Shown: one piece after another, positions 9,164 to 17,613 of the stretch | Position numbering within the stretch: the stretch's first letter is position 1 | Layout of the letters: each line of letters opens with the position of its first letter | Source of the DNA: CAYLJV01 sp964554215 | GTDB taxonomy: Archaea; Hadarchaeota; Hadarchaeia; Hadarchaeales; JAGGTB01 | Reading direction: 5' to 3' | Assembly (NCBI GenBank): GCA_964554215.1 | Contig: CAZKND010000001.1 | Coordinates: forward strand, 1-64,000 | Length of the DNA: 64,000 bases | The notes under the pieces: model-generated | What the model was told of the DNA's origin: nothing | What the model saw: only the letters and a program-made list of their open reading frames with translations | The model's database searches: none | Translations under genes and position numbers: made by a program

Positions 9164-10840
9164 CTATGAATACGCGTTCAATATATATTCTCTAACCATT
9201 CTATGAGTGTTGAAATAAGAAGCATTAAACGCTATAGCATTTTTCATTACACGAGTCCATCCCTTCCTATTAGTATAGAATTTAGGAAGTATCTCTTCTT
9301 CAAGACTTTTATAAATATCAGAGGAGTCCAATTCATCCATATCTTCTTCAGAATCTTCATCCGCATTCGAACCAATCTTCCAACCTGTAACATCTTCCAA
9401 ATGACCCTCTATCCACCATCCATCTAAAGTACTAAGCTGAGGAACTCCATTACACGCCGCTTTCATTCCCGACGTTCCACAAGCCTCTCTACCTCTCTTA
9501 GGATTATTCAGCCAAAGGTCCACACCGGAAGTAAGCAAATCACCCCATCTCATATCGTAATCTTCGATATATGTAATTTTTATATCCTCTTTCACATCTT
9601 TCATGTGATCATAAACACTCCTTATCATATCTTTACTGGCTCCAGCCTGAGGATGAGCTTTTCCTGCAAAAATAATCTGAAAATCTCCAATATTTTGTGA
9701 GATATCTATAAGTTTTTCCTTATTATGGAAGATGAGATCCGCTCTTTTGTAAGGTGCAGCTCTACGAGCAAACCCAATAGTGAAAACACGACTATTCATA
9801 TCAACTTCTGAAACATTATTAACCTCTTCAATGAGCCTCTCCTTCTCTTTTAGATGACTATTCCAAATTTCTTCGCCAGGAATTCCTACACAATGCTTCA
9901 ACTTATACGGATCTTTCCTCCAACCTGGAACATTCTCATCATACAACTCTTCAAAACTATCTGAAACCCAAGTAGGAATATGAATACCATTTGTAATTGA
10001 ATCTATAGAATAATCAGAAAAAACGGACTTTGTAACATCTTCATGACGCTTCGATACAGCATTTATATAGCTACTCAGATTCATAGCGAGTAAAGTCATG
10101 TGCAAACTCTCTTCCTGACTAAGTTCTTTAAGCTCCGAAATCGGTAAATAATCATCTCTTATGACCTCTTCTACAATATCATAAGAAAACTCATCATGAC
10201 CTGCTTTAACAGGCGTATGAGTAGTAAAAACACACTTTTCCCTAACCTTCTCACGATCCCCCTCAAACCTATCAAGAAGTTCCAAAGTAAGTAGACTCGA
10301 ATGACTTTCATTCATATGGTATTTCCCTATTTCATATCCCATTTCATCAAGAATCCGAGCTCCCCCAATACCCAAAACAATTTCCTGATATAATCTATAT
10401 TTATAGTCACTGCTCTTATAAAGAGAATTAGTTATATCTCGATATTCCTCGTCATTTTCTTCAATATCCGTATCCAGAAAAATAACAGGTACAGAACTAT
10501 CCTTATACCCTTGAACCTCTTTCTTCCAAGCCCCCACCTTAACCTCATCGCCATTTATCTTCACAGAGGTCTTCACAGGTAACTTTTCCAAAAACTGATC
10601 GGGATCCCAAGGCTCCGGTCCATCAACCTGATTTCCTTCCTCATCCAACTCTTGTTTGCAATATCCCATCTTGTTAAGCTGTGTCACACCTACCGCAGGA
10701 ATATTCGAATCTGCAAAAGTCTTAATGGTGTCACCGGCCAAAACACCCAATCCACCACTATAGGTATTCATATCTGATTCTATTCCAATCTCCATAGTGA
10801 AATAAGCAACTCGTGCATCTTCTAATTCTGGTGAAAACAT
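9164..10840 (-). CDS. alpha-glucan (glycogen) phosphorylase, short archaeal type
   Basis: At 558 residues this is a short member of the GT35 family. The N-terminus has VAYFTMEIGIESDMNTYSGG and GGLGVLAGD. The C-terminal part has GRACGTSGMK-like sequence (EACGTSGMKAACNG near residue 460), which includes the lysine that binds pyridoxal phosphate, and DGWWIEG. It releases glucose 1-phosphate from glycogen. It is the first of the run of glucan genes read on this strand and is followed 118 bp later by glycogen synthase. The 135 bp upstream (10841-10975) contains no recognisable gene. Confidence 0.93.
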   Translation of the reverse strand: MFSPELEDARVAYFTMEIGIESDMNTYSGGLGVLAGDTIKTFADSNIPAVGVTQLNKMGYCKQELDEEGNQVDGPEPWDPDQFLEKLPVKTSVKINGDEVKVGAWKKEVQGYKDSSVPVIFLDTDIEENDEEYRDITNSLYKSSDYKYRLYQEIVLGIGGARILDEMGYEIGKYHMNESHSSLLTLELLDRFEGDREKVREKCVFTTHTPVKAGHDEFSYDIVEEVIRDDYLPISELKELSQEESLHMTLLAMNLSSYINAVSKRHEDVTKSVFSDYSIDSITNGIHIPTWVSDSFEELYDENVPGWRKDPYKLKHCVGIPGEEIWNSHLKEKERLIEEVNNVSEVDMNSRVFTIGFARRAAPYKRADLIFHNKEKLIDISQNIGDFQIIFAGKAHPQAGASKDMIRSVYDHMKDVKEDIKITYIEDYDMRWGDLLTSGVDLWLNNPKRGREACGTSGMKAACNGVPQLSTLDGWWIEGHLEDVTGWKIGSNADEDSEEDMDELDSSDIYKSLEEEILPKFYTNRKGWTRVMKNAIAFNASYFNTHRMVREYILNAYS

Positions 10841-10975
10841 GGAACCTACCTTAGGCCTTCTAAAATTCTATATTCTTAAGGCTTTCCCAAAGAAATAATT
10901 TGAAAAATATTCCTAAACAAGACCCAAGACTGAAATAATTCAAAAAAAGCTAATGGACCAATAAGAACAATTTGA

Positions 10976-13150
10976 TTAGCTCTCTCTATCTAATTGACCC
11001 TTAATTCTCTTAGCAGTGCCTTTCCCTATACTTTTTACATTACTCAATTCTTCCAAACTAGCCTTTCTCAAATCTGACTTATCGTAACCGCTATCGTACA
11101 AACTCCTTGCTCTTACTCGACCTACGCCTTTGATATCTATCAAATCTAACAATTCTTTTTTTATTCCATATTTAACACGATCACGAAGCTTTTGGAGGGA
11201 ACTCATAGCTTCTCTAACATTAAAAAGCTTAGCCAGCTCGTAACCTGCATATAACAACCATTCAGCCGTGCTCACCTTCCTCCTGATATCTCCAGCGCCA
11301 ACACCATATTTGTCATGGATGGTCTCCTCCGGCACCTCATTTATCCAGTCTATCAGCATTTCAGCCGTTTTCACTTGGGTTAGGAAATATTCAAACTTTT
11401 CAGGATATCGCCACTCTTCCGGTGGTTCCAACAGTAATTTGTCTTCTTTCTGATAATCTGAAACAATCGATTCTAGTTCTCTCTTATCCCCTTTCTTCAG
11501 ATACAAAGTGTCCATATCCGGAGTAGCACAAATCATCTGCAAAAATCCTATATCGGATGGATTTTTCGATTCAACATTCTCAATGCCTTCCCGTAACTTT
11601 ACTCCAGATAGAGGATCTATATAAAGTTGGGAAACTCTCTCACCATACTTTGTAGCACTCAACCACTTACCTTCAGAAGAAACCATATCTTCAGTTCCAA
11701 GAAAATCTAATACTTTTTCAATAGTCCCCTCAACCATGCTAGTTGAACTCTGATAAGCGAAAAAAGTCCCGTCAATGAAATCCATCATGGACTCAAAACT
11801 ATTGACATATCCAGCCGCAATAGAACCTAAAACATGAGTTCTAATAGCTGGTTCGGAAGACAGCTTCGACTCTATTCTCTCAGGCTCAGCACTTACATAT
11901 TTATCCAACAAGGCTTCTCTCTCCTCTTCTGAACTACCAACCATTATCGCTTCCCCATAATCATCATATTCAGGACGTCCTGCCCGACCTGCCATCTGCT
12001 TATATTCCAAAACCGGAATTGGTTTCATCCCCTCCGGAGGAGAATATCTTTTATAATCTCTAATTATTGACCTCTGAGAAGGTAAACTAACACCAGCCGC
12101 AAGCGTAGGTGTAGCACAAATCACCTTGACCAAATCTTTCCGAAAAGCTTCCTCCACAGCACTTCTCTGATCATGATGTAAACCAGCATGATGAAAAGCG
12201 GCGCCATTCCTTACATACTCGGCAAGGTTCTCACAAGTTTCAGTTGATTCGCCTAATGCATTTTCAATTGTTTCAGCATACTCCTCAAGTTTCTCCTTTT
12301 CCTCCGAATCCAATAACTTACCTACCTCTTTTGAAACTCTTCTAGCTTCTGCTTGAGTAGACCGCCTAGTATTGACGAAAACAAGAGACTGTCCATCTTC
12401 GTTCTTAATAGTGTCTACAACTAATTTAGAAACCTTGTTATTAGAAGAAACAGAAATCTCTCTTTCCGAACGATCGCTAAAAACTATCCTATCGTTATGA
12501 TAAACACCCTCCTTTAAGGGCACAGGACGCCATTCGCTTTTTAGATGCTTAGCATCTAACCAGTCCGCCATCGCACCAGAATTACTAATGGTAGCACTGA
12601 GGCCTAAAATCTGAATATCAGGATTTAACTGCCGCAGCCTTGCAGCCAAAATCTCTTGGGTGGGGCCTCTGCCTTGGTCATCTATCAAGTGGATTTCATC
12701 AAAAACTGCAACAGTACTAATGTCTGCTAACCATTTCGCTTCATTCCGCAATAAAGAATCTACTTTCTCTGAAGTCGCTATCAAAATATCGTGCTTGGAA
12801 ACGTTTGATCCATCTATCTCGTAATCCCCAGTAGCTATACCAACGTCGACACCTAAGGGTTCATATTTTTCCTTAAAATCCTCATATTTTTCACTAGCAA
12901 GAGCTCGTAATGGAACAATGTAGACACACATCCCCCCTTCTTCAAATATAGATTTCAACATGGCTAGCTCGGAGACTAAAGTCTTCCCCGCAGCCGTAGG
13001 GATAGCCAGAACCAAATTTTCACCATCCAAAACACCCTCCTCTAAAGCTTCAACCTGTGGAGGATAAAGCTCATCGATTCCCTGATCCTTCAAAACTTCC
13101 AAAACATCTTCAGAAATATTGTACTTTTCTTGTAAATCTGAAAGTTTCAA
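10976..13150 (-). CDS. hel308: Hel308 ATP-dependent DNA helicase
   Basis: A 724-residue Ski2-like superfamily 2 helicase. Walker A is PTAAGKT at residues 51-57, the Walker B box is DEIH near 150, and motif VI is QMAGRAGRP near 386. A winged-helix and ratchet region follow, and the C-terminus has helix-hairpin-helix sequence (DIKGVGRVRARSLYD and NVKSIGKGTAKR). Family knowledge: Hel308 unwinds lagging-strand forks and processes stalled replication in archaea. It sits between the phosphatase and phosphorylase genes with no functional tie to either. Confidence 0.95.
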   Translation of the reverse strand: MKLSDLQEKYNISEDVLEVLKDQGIDELYPPQVEALEEGVLDGENLVLAIPTAAGKTLVSELAMLKSIFEEGGMCVYIVPLRALASEKYEDFKEKYEPLGVDVGIATGDYEIDGSNVSKHDILIATSEKVDSLLRNEAKWLADISTVAVFDEIHLIDDQGRGPTQEILAARLRQLNPDIQILGLSATISNSGAMADWLDAKHLKSEWRPVPLKEGVYHNDRIVFSDRSEREISVSSNNKVSKLVVDTIKNEDGQSLVFVNTRRSTQAEARRVSKEVGKLLDSEEKEKLEEYAETIENALGESTETCENLAEYVRNGAAFHHAGLHHDQRSAVEEAFRKDLVKVICATPTLAAGVSLPSQRSIIRDYKRYSPPEGMKPIPVLEYKQMAGRAGRPEYDDYGEAIMVGSSEEEREALLDKYVSAEPERIESKLSSEPAIRTHVLGSIAAGYVNSFESMMDFIDGTFFAYQSSTSMVEGTIEKVLDFLGTEDMVSSEGKWLSATKYGERVSQLYIDPLSGVKLREGIENVESKNPSDIGFLQMICATPDMDTLYLKKGDKRELESIVSDYQKEDKLLLEPPEEWRYPEKFEYFLTQVKTAEMLIDWINEVPEETIHDKYGVGAGDIRRKVSTAEWLLYAGYELAKLFNVREAMSSLQKLRDRVKYGIKKELLDLIDIKGVGRVRARSLYDSGYDKSDLRKASLEELSNVKSIGKGTAKRIKGQLDRES

Positions 13151-13202
13151 ACTAACACCATCTCTAATGGTTAAAAATCAAACCCAATAAACATTCCCCG
13201 AA

Positions 13203-14015
13203 CTACAGCTCCTCCAATCCCAAAACCTCAACGTCTTCCTTACCTTCAACACCATTTTCCAAATCCACGATAGCTATATTCCTTTCATAAGCCCGATTAT
13301 TGTCTACGTAAGCCTGAGACGTAAAAATAGTAAGAGCATAATCAGAGAAAGACCATCCCTGCATCTTAGGTTGATGAGCTCTAATCAACAAATTACAATT
13401 ATGCTTTTGCAGATATTCCATAACCTTCTCTTTCCCGAACTGTGGCCTACCAGTAAGACCATCAACCTGAGCCCCCGTAATCCTAGAGTTCAAATCACCC
13501 CAAGTAACAGACCTCCAAATAGGGATTTCCAAATCGTTTTCCTGATTAAAAGGATCATCCAACCCCTCTAGACGTTCCAAATCAGATACGAAAGGGAGAG
13601 AACCGTGAGAAGCAATAAGTCCATCGGCTTTTACAACCCATGGCAAATGCATCAATTCTTTGTAATACTCATACTCTTCTTCTGAAAGATTGGGCCAAAA
13701 GTTAACGGGCCTCAGTTTTTTCTTATGGTACGCATCGTGGTTACCTAATAATAGTATCAGGCCGGACGGGTTCTCCTTCTTCTTAGAGAGTAAAAAATCA
13801 ATATTTTCTTTGGATTTTTTTCCACGATCAACATAATCACCTAAAAAAACGAGATAAGCATCTCCATTAACCACATCAGATCCATACTTTTTCCAAATTA
13901 ATCGAGAGGCCTCTAAGTCCCCATGTGTATCTCCAACAAAAATAGCAGACGATCTCTCATCAAGTTCTACAAGTTTATCATTTTCAACTATTTTCGGAAT
14001 GGAGACTGTTATCAA
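13203..14015 (-). CDS. PPP-type metallophosphatase
   Basis: A 270-residue calcineurin-like phosphatase with all metal-binding motifs in order: GDTHGD near residue 28, GDYVDRG near 59, GNHD near 90, SHGSLPF near 135 and RAHQP near 212. The combination of GDxHG, GDxVDRG and RxH is typical of Ser/Thr protein phosphatases and Ap4A hydrolases; the canonical GNHE is GNHD here. It starts 21 bp after the treT stop, so the two are probably co-transcribed. A role in switching storage or trehalose enzymes by dephosphorylation is possible but inferred only from position. Confidence 0.82.
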   Translation of the reverse strand: MITVSIPKIVENDKLVELDERSSAIFVGDTHGDLEASRLIWKKYGSDVVNGDAYLVFLGDYVDRGKKSKENIDFLLSKKKENPSGLILLLGNHDAYHKKKLRPVNFWPNLSEEEYEYYKELMHLPWVVKADGLIASHGSLPFVSDLERLEGLDDPFNQENDLEIPIWRSVTWGDLNSRITGAQVDGLTGRPQFGKEKVMEYLQKHNCNLLIRAHQPKMQGWSFSDYALTIFTSQAYVDNNRAYERNIAIVDLENGVEGKEDVEVLGLEEL

Positions 14016-14036
14016 ATCACCCGAAAAAGATTAGGT

Positions 14037-15248
14037 TTACATCTCGTTACTCTTCACTTCTAACCAAACATCCATCCAATCTTCGATATGACGTGTTATC
14101 AAAAACTTATTCTTAACTCTCTCTCTTCCTTTCTTACCCATCTCATCTTTCATTTGCTCATCAGACAATATATCCATCACTTTCTTAGCCACTTCCTCGT
14201 AATCATTCGGATTAACTAAATAACCATTTTCTCCGTCCACAATCTGAGTAGGAATTCCACCAATATTGGATCCAACAACAGGAGTTTCCTTCCACAAAGC
14301 CTCAGAAACCGTTAAAGCAAATCCTTCCTTCAACGACTTTTGAAGAACAACATCAGCCGCCCTTTGGATAGAATTAACCATTATATCCGGAGCATCTACA
14401 ATAAGGTGAATATCATCGTCTCCATTTACCTTCTTATGAATCCGGTCATAGACCTCCTGCCCTTCAGGATCATCAGTCGCCATTGACCCACATAGAACTA
14501 ATTGACAATCAATTTCCTCATTCACTCTCCTATAAACATCTATTACACCAGAAGGGTCTTTCCACTTGTCAAATCTTGATATCTGAGCAATAATCGGCTT
14601 ATCCCGATTAACACCGGCATCCTCAAGGTACTTATCCATAGTTGACTGACCTATATCCGTATTTTTGGTCGTCAAAGGATCTATAGACGGCCTTATAATT
14701 TTATGACCATTAGAGAAACCCTTAGCTGCAAAATCCTGCATTTGGAAAACATACTTGTCGTAAGCCAGAGCAAAGGATTTCAAATAGTCCCATACCTCTT
14801 CATAAGGATCTGATAAGTCGATATGGCAACGCCAAATCCATGGCTTACGCTTAGGATAACAATTTATTAAAGGCAAAGGTTGAGGATCATGAACCACAAC
14901 GATATCATGATCCAGATGGGTGAAAGAAGCAAAATCTTTACTAGTTTGCTCAAAAACATCCTTCTTCATTTCTGTAAGATTAATTTCATCCCCTTGCAAA
15001 GCGTTATGAAACTTCTTAGTTATCTTGAAAAAGTCAGGATTCCCGATCATAGCCCTCCAGCCAACGTCTATACCTATTTCGTTCATTAACAAAGTCATAT
15101 TACGCATAATTTCAGCCACACCGCCACCATAATATGTAGAATTTATGTTTACAATATGCGTATCAGATAAGTGAGTTGCTTTTCTATAAAGTTCAGAAAC
15201 TTTCGCATCCCCTACGAACTTCCTATAATCCATCAATCTCTTCATCAT
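14037..15248 (-). CDS. treT: trehalose glycosyltransferring synthase TreT
   Basis: A GT4 enzyme whose N-terminal region (DYRKFVGDAKVSELYRKA, then HIVNINSTYYGGGVAEI) closely follows TreT of Pyrococcus and Thermoproteus. Further motifs are VVVHDPQPLPL near residue 125 and the C-terminal KEGFALTVSEALW with the GT4 glutamates. It makes trehalose from a nucleotide glucose and glucose; trehalose is a common compatible solute. I chose the ATG at 15248 because a GAGGTT ribosome site lies just upstream; a TTG 11 codons earlier also keeps the frame. It leads an apparent operon with the phosphatase. Confidence 0.87.
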   Translation of the reverse strand: MMKRLMDYRKFVGDAKVSELYRKATHLSDTHIVNINSTYYGGGVAEIMRNMTLLMNEIGIDVGWRAMIGNPDFFKITKKFHNALQGDEINLTEMKKDVFEQTSKDFASFTHLDHDIVVVHDPQPLPLINCYPKRKPWIWRCHIDLSDPYEEVWDYLKSFALAYDKYVFQMQDFAAKGFSNGHKIIRPSIDPLTTKNTDIGQSTMDKYLEDAGVNRDKPIIAQISRFDKWKDPSGVIDVYRRVNEEIDCQLVLCGSMATDDPEGQEVYDRIHKKVNGDDDIHLIVDAPDIMVNSIQRAADVVLQKSLKEGFALTVSEALWKETPVVGSNIGGIPTQIVDGENGYLVNPNDYEEVAKKVMDILSDEQMKDEMGKKGRERVKNKFLITRHIEDWMDVWLEVKSNEM

Positions 15249-15390
15249 TTTAACCTCAAATTCGTTCTCACTCTTTTCCAAAGACCTAATAACATAATTT
15301 GCTTAAAAAGTTTCCTTTTAATCACGCTAAAAATCGTAAAAATTTACCAAGAAAAAATGAATTCCAAATACTTACATGCAAAAAGATTAG

Positions 15391-15404
15391 TTCAAATAAT
15401 TTGT
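15391..15404 (+). promoter_or_regulatory. putative TATA element upstream of elp3
   Basis: TTCAAATAATTTGT resembles the element in front of the genes at 52924 and 60930 (TTTAAATAATTTGT). It lies 54 bp upstream of the chosen elp3 start, in a 209-bp divergent gap between treT and elp3. Assigned by position and AT-rich composition only. Confidence 0.4.
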
Positions 15405-15457
15405 CTGCCCCGGCAAATTTGAAAATCGTATTAAACAATCATCGAGAAAATGAAAAC

Positions 15458-17053
15458 ATGTCAACGGAAAATAAGAGAGCTCAAAAAGAGATTATAGAAA
15501 GAATAGTAAAGGGCGAGATCTCAGACAAAAAAAATCTAGAAAAGAAAAAAAGAGAAATAAGCAAAAAATTCGGACTTTCCGGAGTACCAAGCAACGCCGA
15601 AATATTGAAAACCGCAGGGAAAGAGAAAAGAGACGAACTAATTCCTTTACTAAGAAAAAAACCAGTCCGTTCTATTTCTGGAGTTACTGTCATAACAGTT
15701 ATGCCGGAACCAAAAGGATGCCCGAAGGACGATCCATGTATTTACTGCCCCGGAGGTCCTGAAGAGGACACCCCTCAGAGCTATACCGGTAAAGAACCTG
15801 CTTCTGCCAGAGCAAAACAGGCCTCTTACGATCCAGTAAAACAGATAAATCGTAGAAAAAAACAGCTCAAAGCAATCGGGCATGTAGTAGACAAAGTGGA
15901 GCTAATTATATTTGGAGGAACATTCTTATCTCAACCAATCAATTATCAGAAAGAATTCGTCCGCAATTGTATAGATACTATTTCTGAAAATGATTCTTCA
16001 GACCTAAAAACTGCAAAAAAAAGAGCCGAAACTTCCGATACCAGAGTAATAGGAATAACTTTCGAAACCAGACCGGATTATTGCCGAAAAGAACAAATAG
16101 ATAATATTCTGAATTTTGGAGGTACCAGAGTAGAAATAGGAGTACAAACTTTAGATAACGAAATTTATCGGAAGACGAATCGTGAACATACATTACAAGA
16201 TGTGATTAATTCTACTCAAGAAGCTAAAGATGCCGGGCTAGCCGTAGTCCACCATATCATGCCTGGTCTACCGGGTTCAACTCCAGAGAAGGACTTGGAA
16301 AACTTTGAGAAGCTTTTTGACAATCCGAAATTCAGACCCGACATGTTGAAAATTTATCCGTGCTTAGTGATTGAAGACACTGAACTCCACGAGATGTGGA
16401 AAAAAGATAATTATCAACCTCTCACAGAAGAAGAAGCTTACGATCTAATCGCAGACATGAAAGAGAAAACCCCTGAGTGGGTTAGGATCCAACGTATACA
16501 AAGAGACATACCTTCCGGAGAAATCGAAGCTGGCGTTCAGAAAGGAAATTTACGAGCTATTGTTCAAAGGAAAATGAAGAGGGAAGGAAGAAAATGCAAC
16601 TGTATAAGATGTCGAGAAGTAGGTCATAAAACAAAAAATGAAAATATTAATCCAAAAGTAGAAAATGGAGAAATATTAGTCAGAGAATACGAAGCTTCAA
16701 AGGGAAATGAAATATTTATCTCCTACGAGGATACAAAAAAGGACATTATTTTCGGCCATCTTAGAGTGAGAATACCCTCAGAAAACGCACATAGAAAAGA
16801 AATCAATAACAAAACCGGCCTAGTCCGTTTGCTTCACGTTTTTGGAAAGCTAGTATCCGTAGGAAATGAAAACAAATCAAACAGTTGGCAACACTCGGGA
16901 ATAGGAAAAAAGATGTTGAAAAGAGGAGAGAAAATAGCCCAAGAAGAATATGATGTTAACAAGATGTCTATCCTGGCCGGAATCGGAGCAAGAGAATATT
17001 ATAGAAAACTAGATTACGAACTAGAAAGTCCCTACATGGTTAAAAATATTTAA
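15458..17053 (+). CDS. elp3: Elp3, tRNA wobble uridine 34 modification enzyme
   Basis: About 531 residues with the radical SAM core cysteines Cys88, Cys94 and Cys97 (GCPKDDPCIYCPGG) and a C-terminal GNAT acetyltransferase domain with HSGIGKKML near residue 475. Family knowledge: archaeal Elp3 alone forms 5-carboxymethyl-type uridine at tRNA position 34 from acetyl-CoA and SAM. The open frame extends upstream to 15299, but the ATG at 15458 (MSTENKRAQKEI) gives the usual family length and N-terminus. The stop codon overlaps the convergent regulator gene by 4 bp. Confidence 0.94.
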   Translation: MSTENKRAQKEIIERIVKGEISDKKNLEKKKREISKKFGLSGVPSNAEILKTAGKEKRDELIPLLRKKPVRSISGVTVITVMPEPKGCPKDDPCIYCPGGPEEDTPQSYTGKEPASARAKQASYDPVKQINRRKKQLKAIGHVVDKVELIIFGGTFLSQPINYQKEFVRNCIDTISENDSSDLKTAKKRAETSDTRVIGITFETRPDYCRKEQIDNILNFGGTRVEIGVQTLDNEIYRKTNREHTLQDVINSTQEAKDAGLAVVHHIMPGLPGSTPEKDLENFEKLFDNPKFRPDMLKIYPCLVIEDTELHEMWKKDNYQPLTEEEAYDLIADMKEKTPEWVRIQRIQRDIPSGEIEAGVQKGNLRAIVQRKMKREGRKCNCIRCREVGHKTKNENINPKVENGEILVREYEASKGNEIFISYEDTKKDIIFGHLRVRIPSENAHRKEINNKTGLVRLLHVFGKLVSVGNENKSNSWQHSGIGKKMLKRGEKIAQEEYDVNKMSILAGIGAREYYRKLDYELESPYMVKNI

Positions 17054-17526
17054 GATTCTATATCTTCTTTCAAGATATTAATAAAGGGTTCTTCCATTTT
17101 GTCCTTAACTTTACTATGAACTATGAAGGTTTCAGTTTCCTTAATTCCATCTAAATCGTGAATCTTCTTAACAAAATCAGTTAATTCATCTCTACTTTCA
17201 GTCCACACTTCTAATAAGCCACTATATCGACCGAAAAGACGGAAAAAATTAGATACTTGTGGATAATTATTTATCTCTTCTTCATCTTTTTCTCTAATCT
17301 CAATCTCGGGATCTTCTTGAAGAAAGACAAAAGCCCTGACTGATAAACCTATTCTTTCAGGATCTAGGACATTTATTGAGTCGTCTATCAAATTGTCCTC
17401 TTTAAAATTCTTTATTTTTTTAGAAACAGTCTGTCTCGTGGCGCCTACTTCTTCAGCTATGTCCACAACCGGTCTATCCGCATCTTTCAAAAGTTGAAGA
17501 AGTATCTTCTTATCTAACTCTTTCAT
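17050..17526 (-). CDS. Lrp/AsnC-like transcriptional regulator
   Basis: A 158-residue protein starting MKELDKKILLQLLKDADRP with an N-terminal helix-turn-helix (about residues 12-50, VDIAEEVGATRQTVSKKI). The remainder looks like a ligand-sensing alpha/beta domain of the Lrp group. GTG at 17535 is an alternative start. It is transcribed away from PEP carboxykinase, and the gap between them is almost entirely two palindromes that also contain the only good TATA-like sequence. I infer that it regulates itself and pckG. The 3' end overlaps elp3 by 4 bp. Confidence 0.85.
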   Translation of the reverse strand: MKELDKKILLQLLKDADRPVVDIAEEVGATRQTVSKKIKNFKEDNLIDDSINVLDPERIGLSVRAFVFLQEDPEIEIREKDEEEINNYPQVSNFFRLFGRYSGLLEVWTESRDELTDFVKKIHDLDGIKETETFIVHSKVKDKMEEPFINILKEDIES

Positions 17527-17535
17527 GAATCTCAC

Positions 17536-17550
17536 TTAACATAATGTTAA
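17536..17550. promoter_or_regulatory. 15-bp perfect palindrome, putative operator
   Basis: TTAACAT-A-ATGTTAA is a perfect inverted repeat with 7-bp arms around a single central A. It abuts a longer palindrome on its right and lies directly upstream of the Lrp-like regulator gene. Likely a regulator binding site; which protein binds is inferred from adjacency. Confidence 0.7.
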
Positions 17551-17574
17551 TAGTAAAGTTTAAAAACTTTACTA
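17551..17574. promoter_or_regulatory. 24-bp perfect palindrome overlapping TATA region of pckG
   Basis: Arms TAGTAAAGTTT and AAACTTTACTA are exact reverse complements around a central AA. The centre contains a TTTAAAAA sequence that can serve as TATA box in both directions, 40-60 bp from the pckG start and about 25 bp from the regulator start. Binding here would block both promoters. It is directly adjacent to the 15-bp palindrome, so together they fill the intergenic gap. Confidence 0.75.
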
Positions 17575-17613
17575 AAAAGTGAAATGAGGAAACTATTAGG
17601 TGACGGAGTTAAA

